64,000 nt of DNA from Bradyrhizobium uaiense (GTDB lineage: Bacteria; Pseudomonadota; Alphaproteobacteria; Rhizobiales; Xanthobacteraceae), in NCBI RefSeq assembly GCF_010811875.1, contig NZ_VKHP01000012.1, positions 1 to 64,000 on the forward strand. The letters are read 5' to 3'. A program made the translations under genes and the position numbers. The notes beneath the pieces were generated by a model. That model ran no database searches. It was given only the letters and a program-made list of their open reading frames with translations, and was not told the origin of the DNA. This document shows positions 42,504 through 53,039 of this stretch, piece after piece (positions within the stretch are counted from its first letter, which is position 1; every line of letters begins with the position of its first letter).

Positions 42504-43682
42504 CTAATCCTTCCGGGCGAAGGCGCGGATCTTGTCCTCGTCGACCTCGACGCCGAGGCCGGGGCCATCGGGGACGCAGATCTCGAACGCGTCGAATCTG
42601 ATCGGGTTGACGACCAGATCCTCGACGAGAATTCGCGGACCGAAATGCTCGGTGCCCCATTCGAGCCTGGGCAGGGTGGCGAATGCGGCAAGATGCGCGG
42701 CGGCGCCGATGCTGCTTTCCAGCAGGCAGCCGCCATAGAGCTCGAGCCCATGGGCGCCCGCGACTGCCGCGGCGCGCTTCATCTCGAACAGGCCGCCGCT
42801 CTTGACGAGCTTCAGCGAGTAGACGCTGCCGCAACCCATCGTGGCGACGCGGGCGATCTCCTCCTTGGTGAAGGCGGCTTCGTCGACCAGCAACGGGATG
42901 GAGGTGCGGGCCGCGACACGCGCCATGGCTTCCAGCTGCAGCGCCGAAACCGGTTGTTCGACCAGCGCGACATCCAGCTCCTCCAGCGCGGGCATGAAGC
43001 GGATGCATTCGGCCTCGGTCCAGCCCTGGTTGACATCGACGATCAGGCGGACCTCGTCGCCGAGACCGGCGCGCAGCGTCTGCAACCGCTTCAAATCCGC
43101 TTGCGGGCGGTTGAAGCCGAACTTGATCTTGAACTGGCGGTGCTCGCGGCGCCGCAGCTTCTCCCTGGCTTCCTCCAGCTCCTGGCCGCTGTCGCCCGAG
43201 GCCAGCGCCCAGATCACCTCCATGCGCTCGCGAACCGCACCGCCGAGCAGCGCGCTGGCGGCAAGGCCGAGCGTCTTGCCGGCGGCGTCGAGCAGGGCGG
43301 ATTCGATCGCGCCCTTGGCGGCGAAGTTACGGGTGGCGGCCTTGCTCATGCGCAGCGCATTGGCTTCGAAGGCGAGGGCAGGCTGCCCGAGCAGCGCCGG
43401 CGCCAGATAATTCGTGACGGCAGCCTTGATCGATTCCACGCTCTCCTCGGCCCAGCGCGGTCCGCCCAGTGTCGAGGCTTCGCCGATACCCGTGACGCCA
43501 TTGTCGAGCAGGACGCGCACCAGCACGTAGCCCTGATGCGTGACTTCCGTGTTCGAAAGCTTGTGTCGCCGGCGGGTCGGCGCTTCCACGATGGTGGCGC
43601 GGATGCTGCGGATCGCAGTGTCCTTAGCGGGCGGCTGCACTTGCTCCACAGGTACGGCGATGTCGATCACGGCACGGCTCAT
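42504..43682 (-). CDS. catB: Muconate cycloisomerase
   Basis: 392 residues, enolase superfamily, muconate-lactonizing enzyme group: converts cis,cis-muconate to muconolactone. The order is VLVRVLLDNGVTGIGEASTLGGPRW, KGAIESALLDAAGKTLGLAASALLGG, catalytic Lys in FKIKFGFN, metal ligands Asp (LIVDVNQGW), Glu (VALVEQPV) and Asp (LLVDEAAF), second Lys in SLKLVKSGG, then GTEHFGPRIL. The N-terminus is about 20 residues longer than usual; start at the ATG before SRAVIDIAVPVEQ. 66 bases downstream of catA, same operon. Confidence 0.92.
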   Translation of the reverse strand: MSRAVIDIAVPVEQVQPPAKDTAIRSIRATIVEAPTRRRHKLSNTEVTHQGYVLVRVLLDNGVTGIGEASTLGGPRWAEESVESIKAAVTNYLAPALLGQPALAFEANALRMSKAATRNFAAKGAIESALLDAAGKTLGLAASALLGGAVRERMEVIWALASGDSGQELEEAREKLRRREHRQFKIKFGFNRPQADLKRLQTLRAGLGDEVRLIVDVNQGWTEAECIRFMPALEELDVALVEQPVSALQLEAMARVAARTSIPLLVDEAAFTKEEIARVATMGCGSVYSLKLVKSGGLFEMKRAAAVAGAHGLELYGGCLLESSIGAAAHLAAFATLPRLEWGTEHFGPRILVEDLVVNPIRFDAFEICVPDGPGLGVEVDEDKIRAFARKD

Positions 43683-43748
43683 AAGTCCTCACAGGTCAGA
43701 TCAAGTTGAGCCCGCCGGGCTTTCGAGGTCCGGCAGGCTTGGTACGTG

Positions 43749-44618
43749 TTACTCGGCCGCGACGAGCCGCTCGACGGCCGCCTTCTTGAGCTTGAAGTCG
43801 AAGTCGAGCACGAGATCGGTGTCGGCCCCGGCGGGTGCCTTCGCGAACTTGCCGATCAGGCTCTGCTTCACCGCGAATACCGAGTCGTTGTCGAGATACT
43901 TGGTCTCGGAATCGTAGATCTGCGAGATCAGCGATTGATAGCCGTCCTTGGACAGCATGAAGTGGATGTGGCCCGGACGCCAGGGATGGTGACCCATATA
44001 CTTCAGGAGTTCGCCGCCGGCGCCGTCATAGGGGATCGGGTAGGGCTCGGGGCGGAGCGCCACGAAGGCGTATTCGCCGTTGGCGTCGGTCGTGAAGCGT
44101 CCGCGCAGATTATAGGCCGGCTGCTCGGGGTCTTGCAGATCGTAGAGCCCGTTCGGCGCGTCTTCCCAGACGTCGATGGTGACACCCTCGATCGGCCGCC
44201 CCGCGGTGTCGCTGATGCGCCCCGAGACCTTGACGGTCTGCGCGTTGTCGAACGTCTTCTTGATGATGGAGGCGCCCTTCGGCAGCACCGGCGGGTTTTC
44301 CCGGTAGAACGGCCCGAGCACGGTGGACTCGCTCTCGCCGTCGGTGACGCGGTGGTCGAGCATGTCGACCAGCACCTCGACGCCGAGAATATCGGCGATC
44401 AGGATGAACTCGTTGCGCTTCTCGTCCGAGATGTCGCCGGCGCGGCGCAGGAATTCGCACGCAGCGAACCACTCGGCGAAGGTCAGGTCGACCTCCTTGC
44501 AGAAGTCGTGCATGTGGCGGATCAGGCTCGTCATGATCTGACGGTTGCGATCCGGAATATCCTTCGCGAGCGCGGCGATGACGTGGTCGGTGATGGTGTC
44601 CTTGGTGACGTTCAGCAT
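43749..44618 (-). CDS. catA: Catechol 1,2-dioxygenase
   Basis: 289 residues; ggagg eight bases before the ATG at 44618. Intradiol dioxygenase: helical dimerisation domain (residues about 1-100: ITDHVIAALAKDIPDRNRQIMTSLIRHMHDFCKEVDLTFAEWFAACEFLRRAGDI is read through), then ESTVLGPFYRENPPVLPKG (Tyr ligand), AGRPIEGVTIDVWEDAPNGLYD, GEYAFVALRPEPYPIPYDG (Tyr ligand) and HPWRPGHIHFML (two His ligands). All four non-haem Fe(III) ligands are present. Cleaves catechol to cis,cis-muconate. Between the flavin reductase and catB in a minus-strand run. Confidence 0.95.
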   Translation of the reverse strand: MLNVTKDTITDHVIAALAKDIPDRNRQIMTSLIRHMHDFCKEVDLTFAEWFAACEFLRRAGDISDEKRNEFILIADILGVEVLVDMLDHRVTDGESESTVLGPFYRENPPVLPKGASIIKKTFDNAQTVKVSGRISDTAGRPIEGVTIDVWEDAPNGLYDLQDPEQPAYNLRGRFTTDANGEYAFVALRPEPYPIPYDGAGGELLKYMGHHPWRPGHIHFMLSKDGYQSLISQIYDSETKYLDNDSVFAVKQSLIGKFAKAPAGADTDLVLDFDFKLKKAAVERLVAAE

Positions 44619-44689
44619 GGTCGTTTCCTCCTTTTCTTGCAGTTTCCTCAAACTTGCATCCCCGTTTTCGGGAATATCGGTTGGTGGTC

Positions 44690-45214
44690 TCACCAAACAA
44701 ATTCGTAAGCAGCATTCTCCAGCGTCGCGGGCGCGGGGTGCGGGTCGGCAAGGCTGCCGAAGCGGCCGCGGAAGAACAGCAGCGGCTTCTTGCCGGGCTC
44801 CAGCGCCATCTCGCGGACATGGCCGATGAAGATGGTGTGGTCTCCGGCGACGATCTCGTCGGCGAGGTCGGTCACGAAATACGCCGCCGCATCGGCGATC
44901 ACGGGCAGCTCGTTGCGGCGTTCGAACACGTCGCGGAGGTCGAGCCTGGGCTTGCCGGCGAAATGCCAGGCGAGATCCTCCATGCCCTCGGCGAGGACGC
45001 TGACCGCAAAGCGGCCGGTGTTCTGGATGTTGCAAAGCAACTTCGCGCTTTTCGCGATCGAGATCGCGACCAGCGGTGGATCGAGCGAGACCGACATGAA
45101 GGCATTGGCCGTCATGCCGTGATCGCGCCCCTCGCAATGCGTCGTGATGATGGTGACGCCGGTGCCGAACTGGCCGCAGGCATTGCGCAGCTCGCGTGGA
45201 TCGATGGCGGTCAT
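44690..45214 (-). CDS. Flavin reductase (HpaC/PheA2-like)
   Basis: 174 residues. Flavin-reductase-like fold: LRNACGQFGTGVTIITTHCEG, HGMTANAFMSVSLDPPLVAISIAKSAK (FMN/FAD site with TxNxFxSVSLDPPL), FAVSVLAEG, and IFIGHVREM. It delivers reduced FAD to a separate monooxygenase. Its ATG overlaps the stop of the nucleotidyltransferase gene (ATGA), and the monooxygenase is divergently transcribed at 46117, so the three genes make a complete two-component hydroxylase set with its own FAD supply. Confidence 0.9.
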   Translation of the reverse strand: MTAIDPRELRNACGQFGTGVTIITTHCEGRDHGMTANAFMSVSLDPPLVAISIAKSAKLLCNIQNTGRFAVSVLAEGMEDLAWHFAGKPRLDLRDVFERRNELPVIADAAAYFVTDLADEIVAGDHTIFIGHVREMALEPGKKPLLFFRGRFGSLADPHPAPATLENAAYEFVW

Positions 45215-45840
45215 TGGCTGGCGACCTCGAGGTGGACCAGGCTCGGTCGATTGGCCGATGGTGCGGTCACGATGTCCCGCCAGTTTTCCAGCGCCGACGC
45301 GGCGGCGGCAAGGCCGGACCGTCGCAGCGCGCGGATCCGGCTGCTGGAGACGATCTCGCCGTTGCCGCAGCGCACCGGCGGCAGGATGCGCGTGTTGAAA
45401 TGTTGCCGCAGCAGCAGCGCGGTGCCCCCTTTGCAGGACCCGAAGCGGAAGTCCTCGCCGACGATCACTTCACGCGGGTGCAGGCGCTGCAGTTCTGCAA
45501 GGAAGTCGGCCGCGGTGCGGCGGAGATAGATCTGGTTGAAGTCGGCGACGACGACATGATTGGGCGCGAATGTTGCGATGCGCTCGAGCTTTTCTCGGAG
45601 CGGGATCAATGCCTCGGCCTGGCCGAAATACACCTTTGGCGGCGGATCGAAAGTGTAGACCACAGCAGGAACGCCGCGGCGTTGCGCTGCCGCAATGGTC
45701 TGCCGGAGCAGTTCCTGATGGCCGCGGTGGACGCCGTCAAATGCGCCGATCGTGACGACGCAGGCATCGAGGGCCAATTCGCCATCGCGATGGAAAGCGA
45801 CAGCGGTGCCGTCAAAACCTTTGCCCAAACCTTTGACCAT
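45211..45840 (-). CDS. Stand-alone FMN adenylyltransferase (RibF N-terminal domain type)
   Basis: 209 residues from the ATG at 45840. Contains only the nucleotidyltransferase half of bifunctional RibF: VVTIGAFDGVHRGHQELL (the GxFDGVHxGH site), VVYTFDPPPKVYF, LIPLREKLERIATF, VVADFNQIYLRRTAADFLAEL, VIVGEDFRFGS and SSSRIRALR. The riboflavin kinase half (usual length about 310) is absent. It should adenylylate FMN to FAD. Such a lone domain in a catabolic operon is unusual: it sits first in the run with the flavin reductase and opposite a FAD-dependent monooxygenase, so local FAD supply is the simplest role. Confidence 0.85.
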   Translation of the reverse strand: MVKGLGKGFDGTAVAFHRDGELALDACVVTIGAFDGVHRGHQELLRQTIAAAQRRGVPAVVYTFDPPPKVYFGQAEALIPLREKLERIATFAPNHVVVADFNQIYLRRTAADFLAELQRLHPREVIVGEDFRFGSCKGGTALLLRQHFNTRILPPVRCGNGEIVSSSRIRALRRSGLAAAASALENWRDIVTAPSANRPSLVHLEVASQ

Positions 45841-46116
45841 GGCTCGCTCCGGTTTTCGCTCCCTATGCCGTGCTGTGCATTGCTGCATCAGCCGCGGTGT
45901 TGCATCGGCTGGACGATCGCTGCCGTCCGGTCCGTGCGAGCTGAGTCATAGCCCGAGCCGCGACGGACTGCGCGGTATGGTGTGATACCTTTCGCCCGCT
46001 CCGGGTGAGCGCGTAGCTTTTCCTCCGATGTCACGCCGACCAAGAGCGTGACGGGATGGTCCGGGCCGGTGCGGCAATGCCCCGCCGGTCCGACGACACA
46101 AGCGGAGGAGAAACCC
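45841..46116. promoter_or_regulatory. Divergent control region of the catechol cluster
   Basis: 276 bases between the starts of the leftward FMN adenylyltransferase gene and the rightward monooxygenase gene. LysR regulators of this kind bind T-N11-A boxes in such divergent spacers; I did not find an unambiguous pair by eye. Confidence 0.5.
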
Positions 46117-47694
46117 ATGACTACAGCAGCTGCCCTGCGGGCCGATGTGCCTGCGTCAACCACCAGCGTCTACACCGGCGCGGAATTCCTGGACAGCATC
46201 CAGGACGGCCGGGAAATCTACATCTATGGCGAGCGCGTCAAGAACGTCACCCAGCATCCCGCCTTCCGCAATTCGGCGCGCATGGTGGCGCGCTGGTATG
46301 ATCGCTTCCACGAGAAGAAGGATCAGATCGGCGTTCTGACCGACACCGGCTCGGGGCAGCTGACCCATCCCTTCTTCCTCGGCTCGAAAACGGCCGATGA
46401 TCTGATCAAGAGCCGCGATGCGATCGCCGAACTGCAGAAGGTCGCGTATGGCTGGATGGGCCGCTCGCCGGACTACAAGGCGGCCTTCCTCGGCACGCTC
46501 GGTGCGAATTCGGGCTTCTATGGCGAATACGCCGGCAACGCAAAGAAGTGGTATTCGCGAACCCAGGAACGGATCGACTTCTGGAATCACGCCATCGTCA
46601 ACCCGCCGATCGATCGCGATCGCGCGATCGAGGAGGTGCGCGACGTCTTCATGCATGTCGAGAAGGAGACCGATGCCGGCCTGATCGTCTCGGGCGCGAA
46701 GGTGGTCGCGACCGGTTCGGCGCTGACGCACTACAATTTCATCGCCCACTACGGCATCCCGATCAAGGACAAGTCGTTTGCGCTGATCTTCACGGCGCCG
46801 ATGGATGCCAAGGGCATCAAGCTGATTGCCCGCTCGTCCTACGAATTCACCGCGGCCGCGACCGGTTCGCCGTTCGATTATCCGCTGTCGAGCCGCTTCG
46901 ATGAGAACGACTCGATCCTCGTTTTCGACAAGGTGCTGGTGCCCTGGGAGAACGTCTTCATCTATGGCGACGTCGACAAGATCAACCAGTTCTTCCCGGC
47001 GTCCGGCTTCATCCCGCGTTTCACGCTGCACGGCGTGACGCGCCTTGCCGTCAAGCTCGACTTCATCGCCGGCCTGTTCTCGATGGCCGTCGAGGCGACC
47101 GGCTCGAAGGATTTCCGCGGCGTGCAGACCGCGGTGGGCGAAGTGATTGCCTGGCGCAATCTGTTCCACGGCATTGCCGATGCGATGGTGAAATCGCCGA
47201 TCGACTGGCAGGGGACCGATGGCTACAATCTTCCCAATCTGAACTACGGGCTGGCCTATCGTGTGTTCGCGCCGATGGCGTATCCGCGAATCAAGGAACT
47301 GATCGAGCGCCACGTCGCGAGCGGCCTGATCTATCTGCCGTCGAGCTCGGCCGATCTGGAGAGCGAGGCGATCCGGCCCTATCTCGACCGCTTCGTGCGC
47401 GGCTCCAACGGCTATGCCGCGATCGACCGGATCAAGCTGCTCAAGCTGCTCTGGGACGCGGTCGGCTCCGAGTTCGGCGGCCGGCACGAACTCTACGAAC
47501 GCAACTATGCGGGCAATTACGAGAACCTGCGTGTCGAGACCCTGATGGCCGCGAGCGCCACCGGCGACCTCGGCGCGATGCAGGATTTCGTGCGCAATTG
47601 CATGAGCGACTACGACGTCTCGGGCTGGACGGCAAAGGACCTCGTCAACCCCGACGACATCAACCTTGTCAGCCGCGGCCTGGTGCAAGGCTGA
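46117..47694 (+). CDS. FADH2-dependent aromatic hydroxylase, large component (HpaB/PheA1 family)
   Basis: 525 residues; gcggaggag eight bases before the ATG at 46117. Acyl-CoA-dehydrogenase-fold flavin monooxygenase: [61 protein letters not shown]-type loop (here [13 protein letters not shown]), [61 protein letters not shown]. The family hydroxylates 4-hydroxyphenylacetate, phenol or chlorophenols ortho to the OH, using FADH2 from a partner reductase. Because catA, catB and catC flank it, phenol-to-catechol is more likely than 4-hydroxyphenylacetate, whose product would need a meta pathway. That substrate choice is inference. Confidence 0.9.
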   Translation: MTTAAALRADVPASTTSVYTGAEFLDSIQDGREIYIYGERVKNVTQHPAFRNSARMVARWYDRFHEKKDQIGVLTDTGSGQLTHPFFLGSKTADDLIKSRDAIAELQKVAYGWMGRSPDYKAAFLGTLGANSGFYGEYAGNAKKWYSRTQERIDFWNHAIVNPPIDRDRAIEEVRDVFMHVEKETDAGLIVSGAKVVATGSALTHYNFIAHYGIPIKDKSFALIFTAPMDAKGIKLIARSSYEFTAAATGSPFDYPLSSRFDENDSILVFDKVLVPWENVFIYGDVDKINQFFPASGFIPRFTLHGVTRLAVKLDFIAGLFSMAVEATGSKDFRGVQTAVGEVIAWRNLFHGIADAMVKSPIDWQGTDGYNLPNLNYGLAYRVFAPMAYPRIKELIERHVASGLIYLPSSSADLESEAIRPYLDRFVRGSNGYAAIDRIKLLKLLWDAVGSEFGGRHELYERNYAGNYENLRVETLMAASATGDLGAMQDFVRNCMSDYDVSGWTAKDLVNPDDINLVSRGLVQG

Positions 47695-47816
47695 GGACAA
47701 GGCTGACGATAGGGCTGACGATCTGGTAGACAGATCGATGGAGCCGCCGCGATCCGCGGCGGCTCCACGCCGTCTCCACGGTGCCGCATCATTGCTTGCA
47801 GAAAGAGTTCATCATC

Positions 47817-48107
47817 ATGCTGTTCCACGTCGAAATGGATGTGCGGATTCCGCACGACATCCCGGCCGAAAAGATCGATGCGCTGAAGCAGGCCGAGCGG
47901 GTCCGCGCCATGGAGCTGCAGCGCACGGGCGCCTGGCGCCATCTGTGGCGGGTGGCCGGCCGCTACGCCAATGTCAGCATCTTCGACGTATCGGGCGCGC
48001 AGGAGTTGCACGACATCCTGTCCAGCCTGCCGCTGTTTCCGTTCATGGAGATCCAGGTCACGCCGCTGTGCCGGCATCCATCGTCGATCCACGACGACGA
48101 CAGGTAA
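47817..48107 (+). CDS. catC: Muconolactone delta-isomerase
   Basis: 96 residues from the ATG at 47817. MLFHVEMDVRIPHDIPAEKI, AERVRAMELQRTGAWRHLWR, VAGRYANVSIFDVSGAQELH, LSSLPLFPFMEIQVTPLCRHP: the complete small ferredoxin-like MIase with the conserved Glu and the LPLFP(F/Y)M segment. Converts muconolactone to beta-ketoadipate enol-lactone. 120 bases after the monooxygenase, same strand. CatD and CatIJ/PcaIJF for the remaining steps are not in the window. Confidence 0.95.
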   Translation: MLFHVEMDVRIPHDIPAEKIDALKQAERVRAMELQRTGAWRHLWRVAGRYANVSIFDVSGAQELHDILSSLPLFPFMEIQVTPLCRHPSSIHDDDR

Positions 48108-48109
48108 AC

Positions 48110-48700
48110 CTAGTCGACGACCGTGCGCGGGCGCCGGTGGCGGCTCGAGGTGCTGATGCTACCGGTGACGTCGGGGTATCCCGTCAGGCTCAGCGTGTCG
48201 GAGCGCACGCCCCAGCTTTCGAGCCGGTCGAGGAAGCTCATGCCGAGCAGGTTGGTCTTCATCTGCCCGCGCTGCACCACCAGGGCCGGCACGGATTTCT
48301 CGACCAGCTTGCCGACCGCGAGCCTGTCGAGGGTCAGGCGCGCCGCCTTGGTGTGACCGCCGGCGGTCTCCAGGTCGACATTGTATTCGAGCATTTCGGT
48401 CGGCAACCCGATCGCCTTGGCGGTCTCCCAGGTCAACACGACCGAGGTCGCGCCGGTATCGATCACCATCGGCGCGCTGACGCCGTTGATCTTGGCGCGG
48501 AACGCGAACTCGCCGCCCTGGCTGCGTGCGATCTGCACCGCGGGGGCCGAGCTGGAAGGGGAGGTTGAGGCGACGATGGTGCGGCCGAAGATCTGGGTCA
48601 GGTTCTGCCTGGCGCGCGCGATCTGATCGGGATCGCCATAGGCGACGACGGCGCCGGCGGTTGCCATCAGCAGCAGGATGACGAGGAGGATGCGGGTCAT
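48110..48700 (-). CDS. Retropepsin-like aspartic protease (clan AA, TIGR02281-type)
   Basis: 196 residues; ggaggtgctcc precedes the ATG at 48700. Signal/anchor helix residues 1-21 (TRILLVILLLMATAGAVVAYG). Single-domain aspartic protease: EFAFRAKINGVSAPMVIDTGATSVVLTWETA (catalytic DTGA), then VDLETAGGHTKAARLTLDRLAVG and VQRGQMKTNLLGMSFLDRLESW (the LLGMSFL flap). Probably periplasmic and active as a dimer. Its stop is only a few bases from that of catC (convergent). Upstream gene in the same direction is the DUF1289 protein. Confidence 0.88.
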   Translation of the reverse strand: MTRILLVILLLMATAGAVVAYGDPDQIARARQNLTQIFGRTIVASTSPSSSAPAVQIARSQGGEFAFRAKINGVSAPMVIDTGATSVVLTWETAKAIGLPTEMLEYNVDLETAGGHTKAARLTLDRLAVGKLVEKSVPALVVQRGQMKTNLLGMSFLDRLESWGVRSDTLSLTGYPDVTGSISTSSRHRRPRTVVD

Positions 48701-48725
48701 GGAGCACCTCCGGTCGTGGTGCCGG

Positions 48726-48929
48726 TCATGCGCGCTTCGGACGCGGCTCGATGCGCTCGAGCCCGGCCTCGGCCATGCGCGCCGGCAGCGTCGACATGAC
48801 GGACAGCCGCTCCGTGGTGTCCATCTTGTGCCAGCGCGCGATCTCGGGAAGCGTGCGACCACAGCCGAAGCAGAGCTTCGTCCTGGGGTCGATCATGCAG
48901 ACTGCGATACACGGCGTTTCTGAGCTCAT
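48726..48929 (-). CDS. DUF1289 Cys-rich small protein
   Basis: 67 residues: MSSETPCIAVCMIDPRTKLC, FGCGRTLPEIARWHKMDTTE, RLSVMSTLPARM. The pattern PC...C.ID...LC.GCGRT..EI..W....... is DUF1289. Four Cys suggest Zn or Fe-S binding. Function unknown. It commonly neighbours the aspartic protease gene in alphaproteobacteria (recalled, not checked); here it is 25 bases upstream, so they likely share a transcript. Confidence 0.88.
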   Translation of the reverse strand: MSSETPCIAVCMIDPRTKLCFGCGRTLPEIARWHKMDTTERLSVMSTLPARMAEAGLERIEPRPKRA

Positions 48930-49083
48930 TGTTCAACTGTTGAACCGTTTCAGCCGCCGGTGCAAGCCGGCTGACGCGGGATGCCGCATCACGCCTCGGG
49001 TTCTTGTCGCGAGCATGGTCCTGGCGCGAACGCCTTGCGTTTGTTTGCAGCGATAACCGCGTCACGATCTTCCGCGACATGCT

Positions 49084-50688
<1,605 letters not shown>

Positions 50689-51251
50689 CAACAACACAAA
50701 TCCTGCCCGCGAACCGCGCGGGCTTTTTGCATTGTCTATCTGTGACGCTAAATCATTAAGCGATGACTTAAAGAGCTAAGGAAACTCGTTAACCAGAGGT
50801 TAAATTAACTTTTGCAGGGGCGGTGCGCCGCTGCGCAAATGGCGCGCAATTGCAAGCGCCGCAGCGCTTGCGAACATCGGGGGATGCCGCCGCAGGGCAG
50901 GTGATCCGCCGTAATCCCGGTCATCTCGAAAGAGACGACTGGCGCGGATCGGGGCGAGCGTCGATTGGCGTTCGGCTGGGCAGCGACCAGCAAGGACACC
51001 TCGCAGCTGTGCTCAGCTCCCAGAGGGGGCCCTCCCTGGCCGCGCGTCAGGCCTCCAGCGGGACAGGCGAAGGGATACTGTGGCGGGCGCGAGCTGTCCC
51101 TAGAGGAGCGGGATTTCTTAATCAACCGAGAGTTTTCGCCTTGCCGCCGCACATCTTCCCGAACATCCGGCATTGGCAGGAGCGAGCCGGACGGATAGGC
51201 TTGGTCTTATTTTAGCGAAACACTTTCAGTTCGTCTCACGGGAGGAGTGCG
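50689..51251. other. Intergenic region, no gene recognised
   Basis: About 560 bases between divergent genes. The A/T-rich segment 50735-50815 (cgctaaatcattaagcgatg, then gaggttaaattaacttttgc) is the likely promoter of the kinase. An open frame at 50823-51215 is Arg/Gly/Gln-rich without a ribosome site and is not accepted as a gene. Confidence 0.5.
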
Positions 51252-53039
51252 GTGAGGCTGATTTGTATCTCCGTCGGACTCTTGATTGGATTTGGTTGTT
51301 CCTCTATTTCCGCTGCCGCGAAGCCGGTCGTTGAACTTCTAGCAGCCTGCGATCAAGTTGCGGCTCATCCATTTGATAGCACGCGACCAGCGGGAGTCGC
51401 TGGCGTCAGTTCTGAAAAGATCGTCGCACAGGTCGCAATCGATGCATGCGAGCGCGCAGCGAAGGTGGCCCCAAACGAGCCCAGGATTGCCCTCCAGCTT
51501 GGTCGGGCATATCAGGCCGCAAAGAACGTTGATGCGGCCCGGCGGCAATACGCCAAGGCGTTCGAGGGTGGCAACGTTCAAGGTGCGGCCAACCTGGCGT
51601 CGCTTTATCTGATTGGCGAGGGCGGCATCCCGAAGGATGACGCCGAAGCGCTCCGCCTCTCGAAATTCGCTGCAGATCACGGGAATGCGCAAGGTCAAAA
51701 CGACCTTGGAGTTCTTTATCTAGGGGGACGCGGCGGGCTGCCCCAAAATGATAGTGAAGCCGCCCGTCTTTTTAGGCTTTCCGCAGATCAGGGCTTCGCG
51801 TCAGCGCAATATAATCTCGGCAGATTATATCAAACGGGACGTGGCGGCTTAGCCAAAGATGAGTACGCGGCCGCCCGTCTATACAGAACGGCAGCAGAGC
51901 GTGGTAACGCTTTCGCGCAAGTCTATCTCGGGATCTTTTATCTCGAGGGACGCGGCGGAGTCACCAAAGATGAACGCGAAGCGGGCCGACTGTACAAATT
52001 ATCGGCCGACCAAGGTAATGCTCTCGGAGAGGCTTATCTTGGGCTTGCCTACGCGCGAGGTCACGCAGGGGTATCGAAAGACGAGCGCGAAGCCGTACGA
52101 CTTTTTAAGCTTTCGGCTGACCAAGGTAACGCCGTTGGCCAGGTGAACCTCGGATTTGCCTATGAGCGTGGAGCGGGCGGGCTGGCAAGAGACGATCGTG
52201 AAGCTGTGCGTCTCTACAAACTGTCAGCTGAACAAGGCAACGATCAGGCGCAAACTAACTTGGGCGCGGCGTATTTGCGCGGCTCCGGTGGGTTAACTAG
52301 GGACGAGACCGAAGCAGTACGGCTTTATAAGCTCGCAGCAGAACACAGGAATGCGCAGGCGCAGGCGAATCTAGGACTTGCCTATTTGGGTGGAGTCGGA
52401 GGACTGCCGAAAGATGTTGTCGAGGCTGTACGGTTCTTCAAAATGGCTGCAGAGGGTGGCAACGCTCAAGGTCAGGCAAATCTAGGAGCTGCATACGAGC
52501 GCGGCGATGGCGGGTTAGTAAAAGATGAGCGCGAAGCCGCCCGCCTGTACAGGCTAGCCGCAGATCACGGAAATCGTTTTGCCCAGGCGGCATTGGCCCG
52601 TCTCGGCGTCCTTCGGCCCGCGGCACCTCAGATAGTGACCGAACTATCCGCGGGCGACGCGCGCGTGAGGATGGTTTCAGGCAATGGGACCTTTTACGTG
52701 CCCGCTCTCATAAACGATACCCTGAAGTTAAACTTCGTTGTTGACAGTGGAGCCTCTGACGTTTCGATCCCAGCCAATGTTGCTCAAACATTGATGAGGA
52801 CCGGCACGATCAACGAAAGCGACTTTACTGGATCGGCGAACCATCGCCTTGCTGATGGTTCGATTGTCTCATCGAGGACATTTATCATCAGATCTTTGAA
52901 GGTTGGAGATCGAACGGTGACCAATGTTCACGCAAGCATCGCACGCGCCAATGCCCCTTTGCTGCTTGGACAGTCCTTTTTGAATAGGTTCAGGTCTTGG
53001 TCGCAGGACAACGTAAACCACGAACTTGTCCTTCAATAA
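51252..53039 (+). CDS. Sel1-repeat protein fused to a retropepsin-like aspartic protease domain
   Basis: 595 residues from GTG, with ggagg five bases upstream. Signal peptide 1-22. Residues about 75-455 carry about ten Sel1-like repeats of 36 residues (A..LG..Y..G.GG..KD..EA.RLYKL.A..GNA.AQ). Residues about 465-595 form a second domain: GNGTFYVPALINDTLKLNFVVDSGASDVSIPANVAQTL (catalytic DSGA), HRLADGSIVSSRTFIIRSLKVGDRTVTNVHASI and PLLLGQSFLNRFRSWSQDN. Sel1 arrays bind protein partners; the protease domain should cleave something brought by them. The two domains usually occur in separate proteins. Base composition is somewhat less G/C-rich than its neighbours. It stands alone. Confidence 0.88.
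   Translation: MRLICISVGLLIGFGCSSISAAAKPVVELLAACDQVAAHPFDSTRPAGVAGVSSEKIVAQVAIDACERAAKVAPNEPRIALQLGRAYQAAKNVDAARRQYAKAFEGGNVQGAANLASLYLIGEGGIPKDDAEALRLSKFAADHGNAQGQNDLGVLYLGGRGGLPQNDSEAARLFRLSADQGFASAQYNLGRLYQTGRGGLAKDEYAAARLYRTAAERGNAFAQVYLGIFYLEGRGGVTKDEREAGRLYKLSADQGNALGEAYLGLAYARGHAGVSKDEREAVRLFKLSADQGNAVGQVNLGFAYERGAGGLARDDREAVRLYKLSAEQGNDQAQTNLGAAYLRGSGGLTRDETEAVRLYKLAAEHRNAQAQANLGLAYLGGVGGLPKDVVEAVRFFKMAAEGGNAQGQANLGAAYERGDGGLVKDEREAARLYRLAADHGNRFAQAALARLGVLRPAAPQIVTELSAGDARVRMVSGNGTFYVPALINDTLKLNFVVDSGASDVSIPANVAQTLMRTGTINESDFTGSANHRLADGSIVSSRTFIIRSLKVGDRTVTNVHASIARANAPLLLGQSFLNRFRSWSQDNVNHELVLQ

Noticed and set aside
41706-43709. 667-residue plus-strand frame opposite the LysR and catB genes
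   Set aside because: Antisense of two well-defined genes; no family features of its own.
46156-47700. 514-residue minus-strand frame opposite the monooxygenase
   Set aside because: Antisense shadow; Arg/Ile/Asp-rich without any conserved motif.
50823-51215. 130-residue plus-strand open frame before the Sel1 gene
   Set aside because: Gly/Arg/Gln-rich, no ribosome site, no recognisable domain; the real gene starts at 51252.
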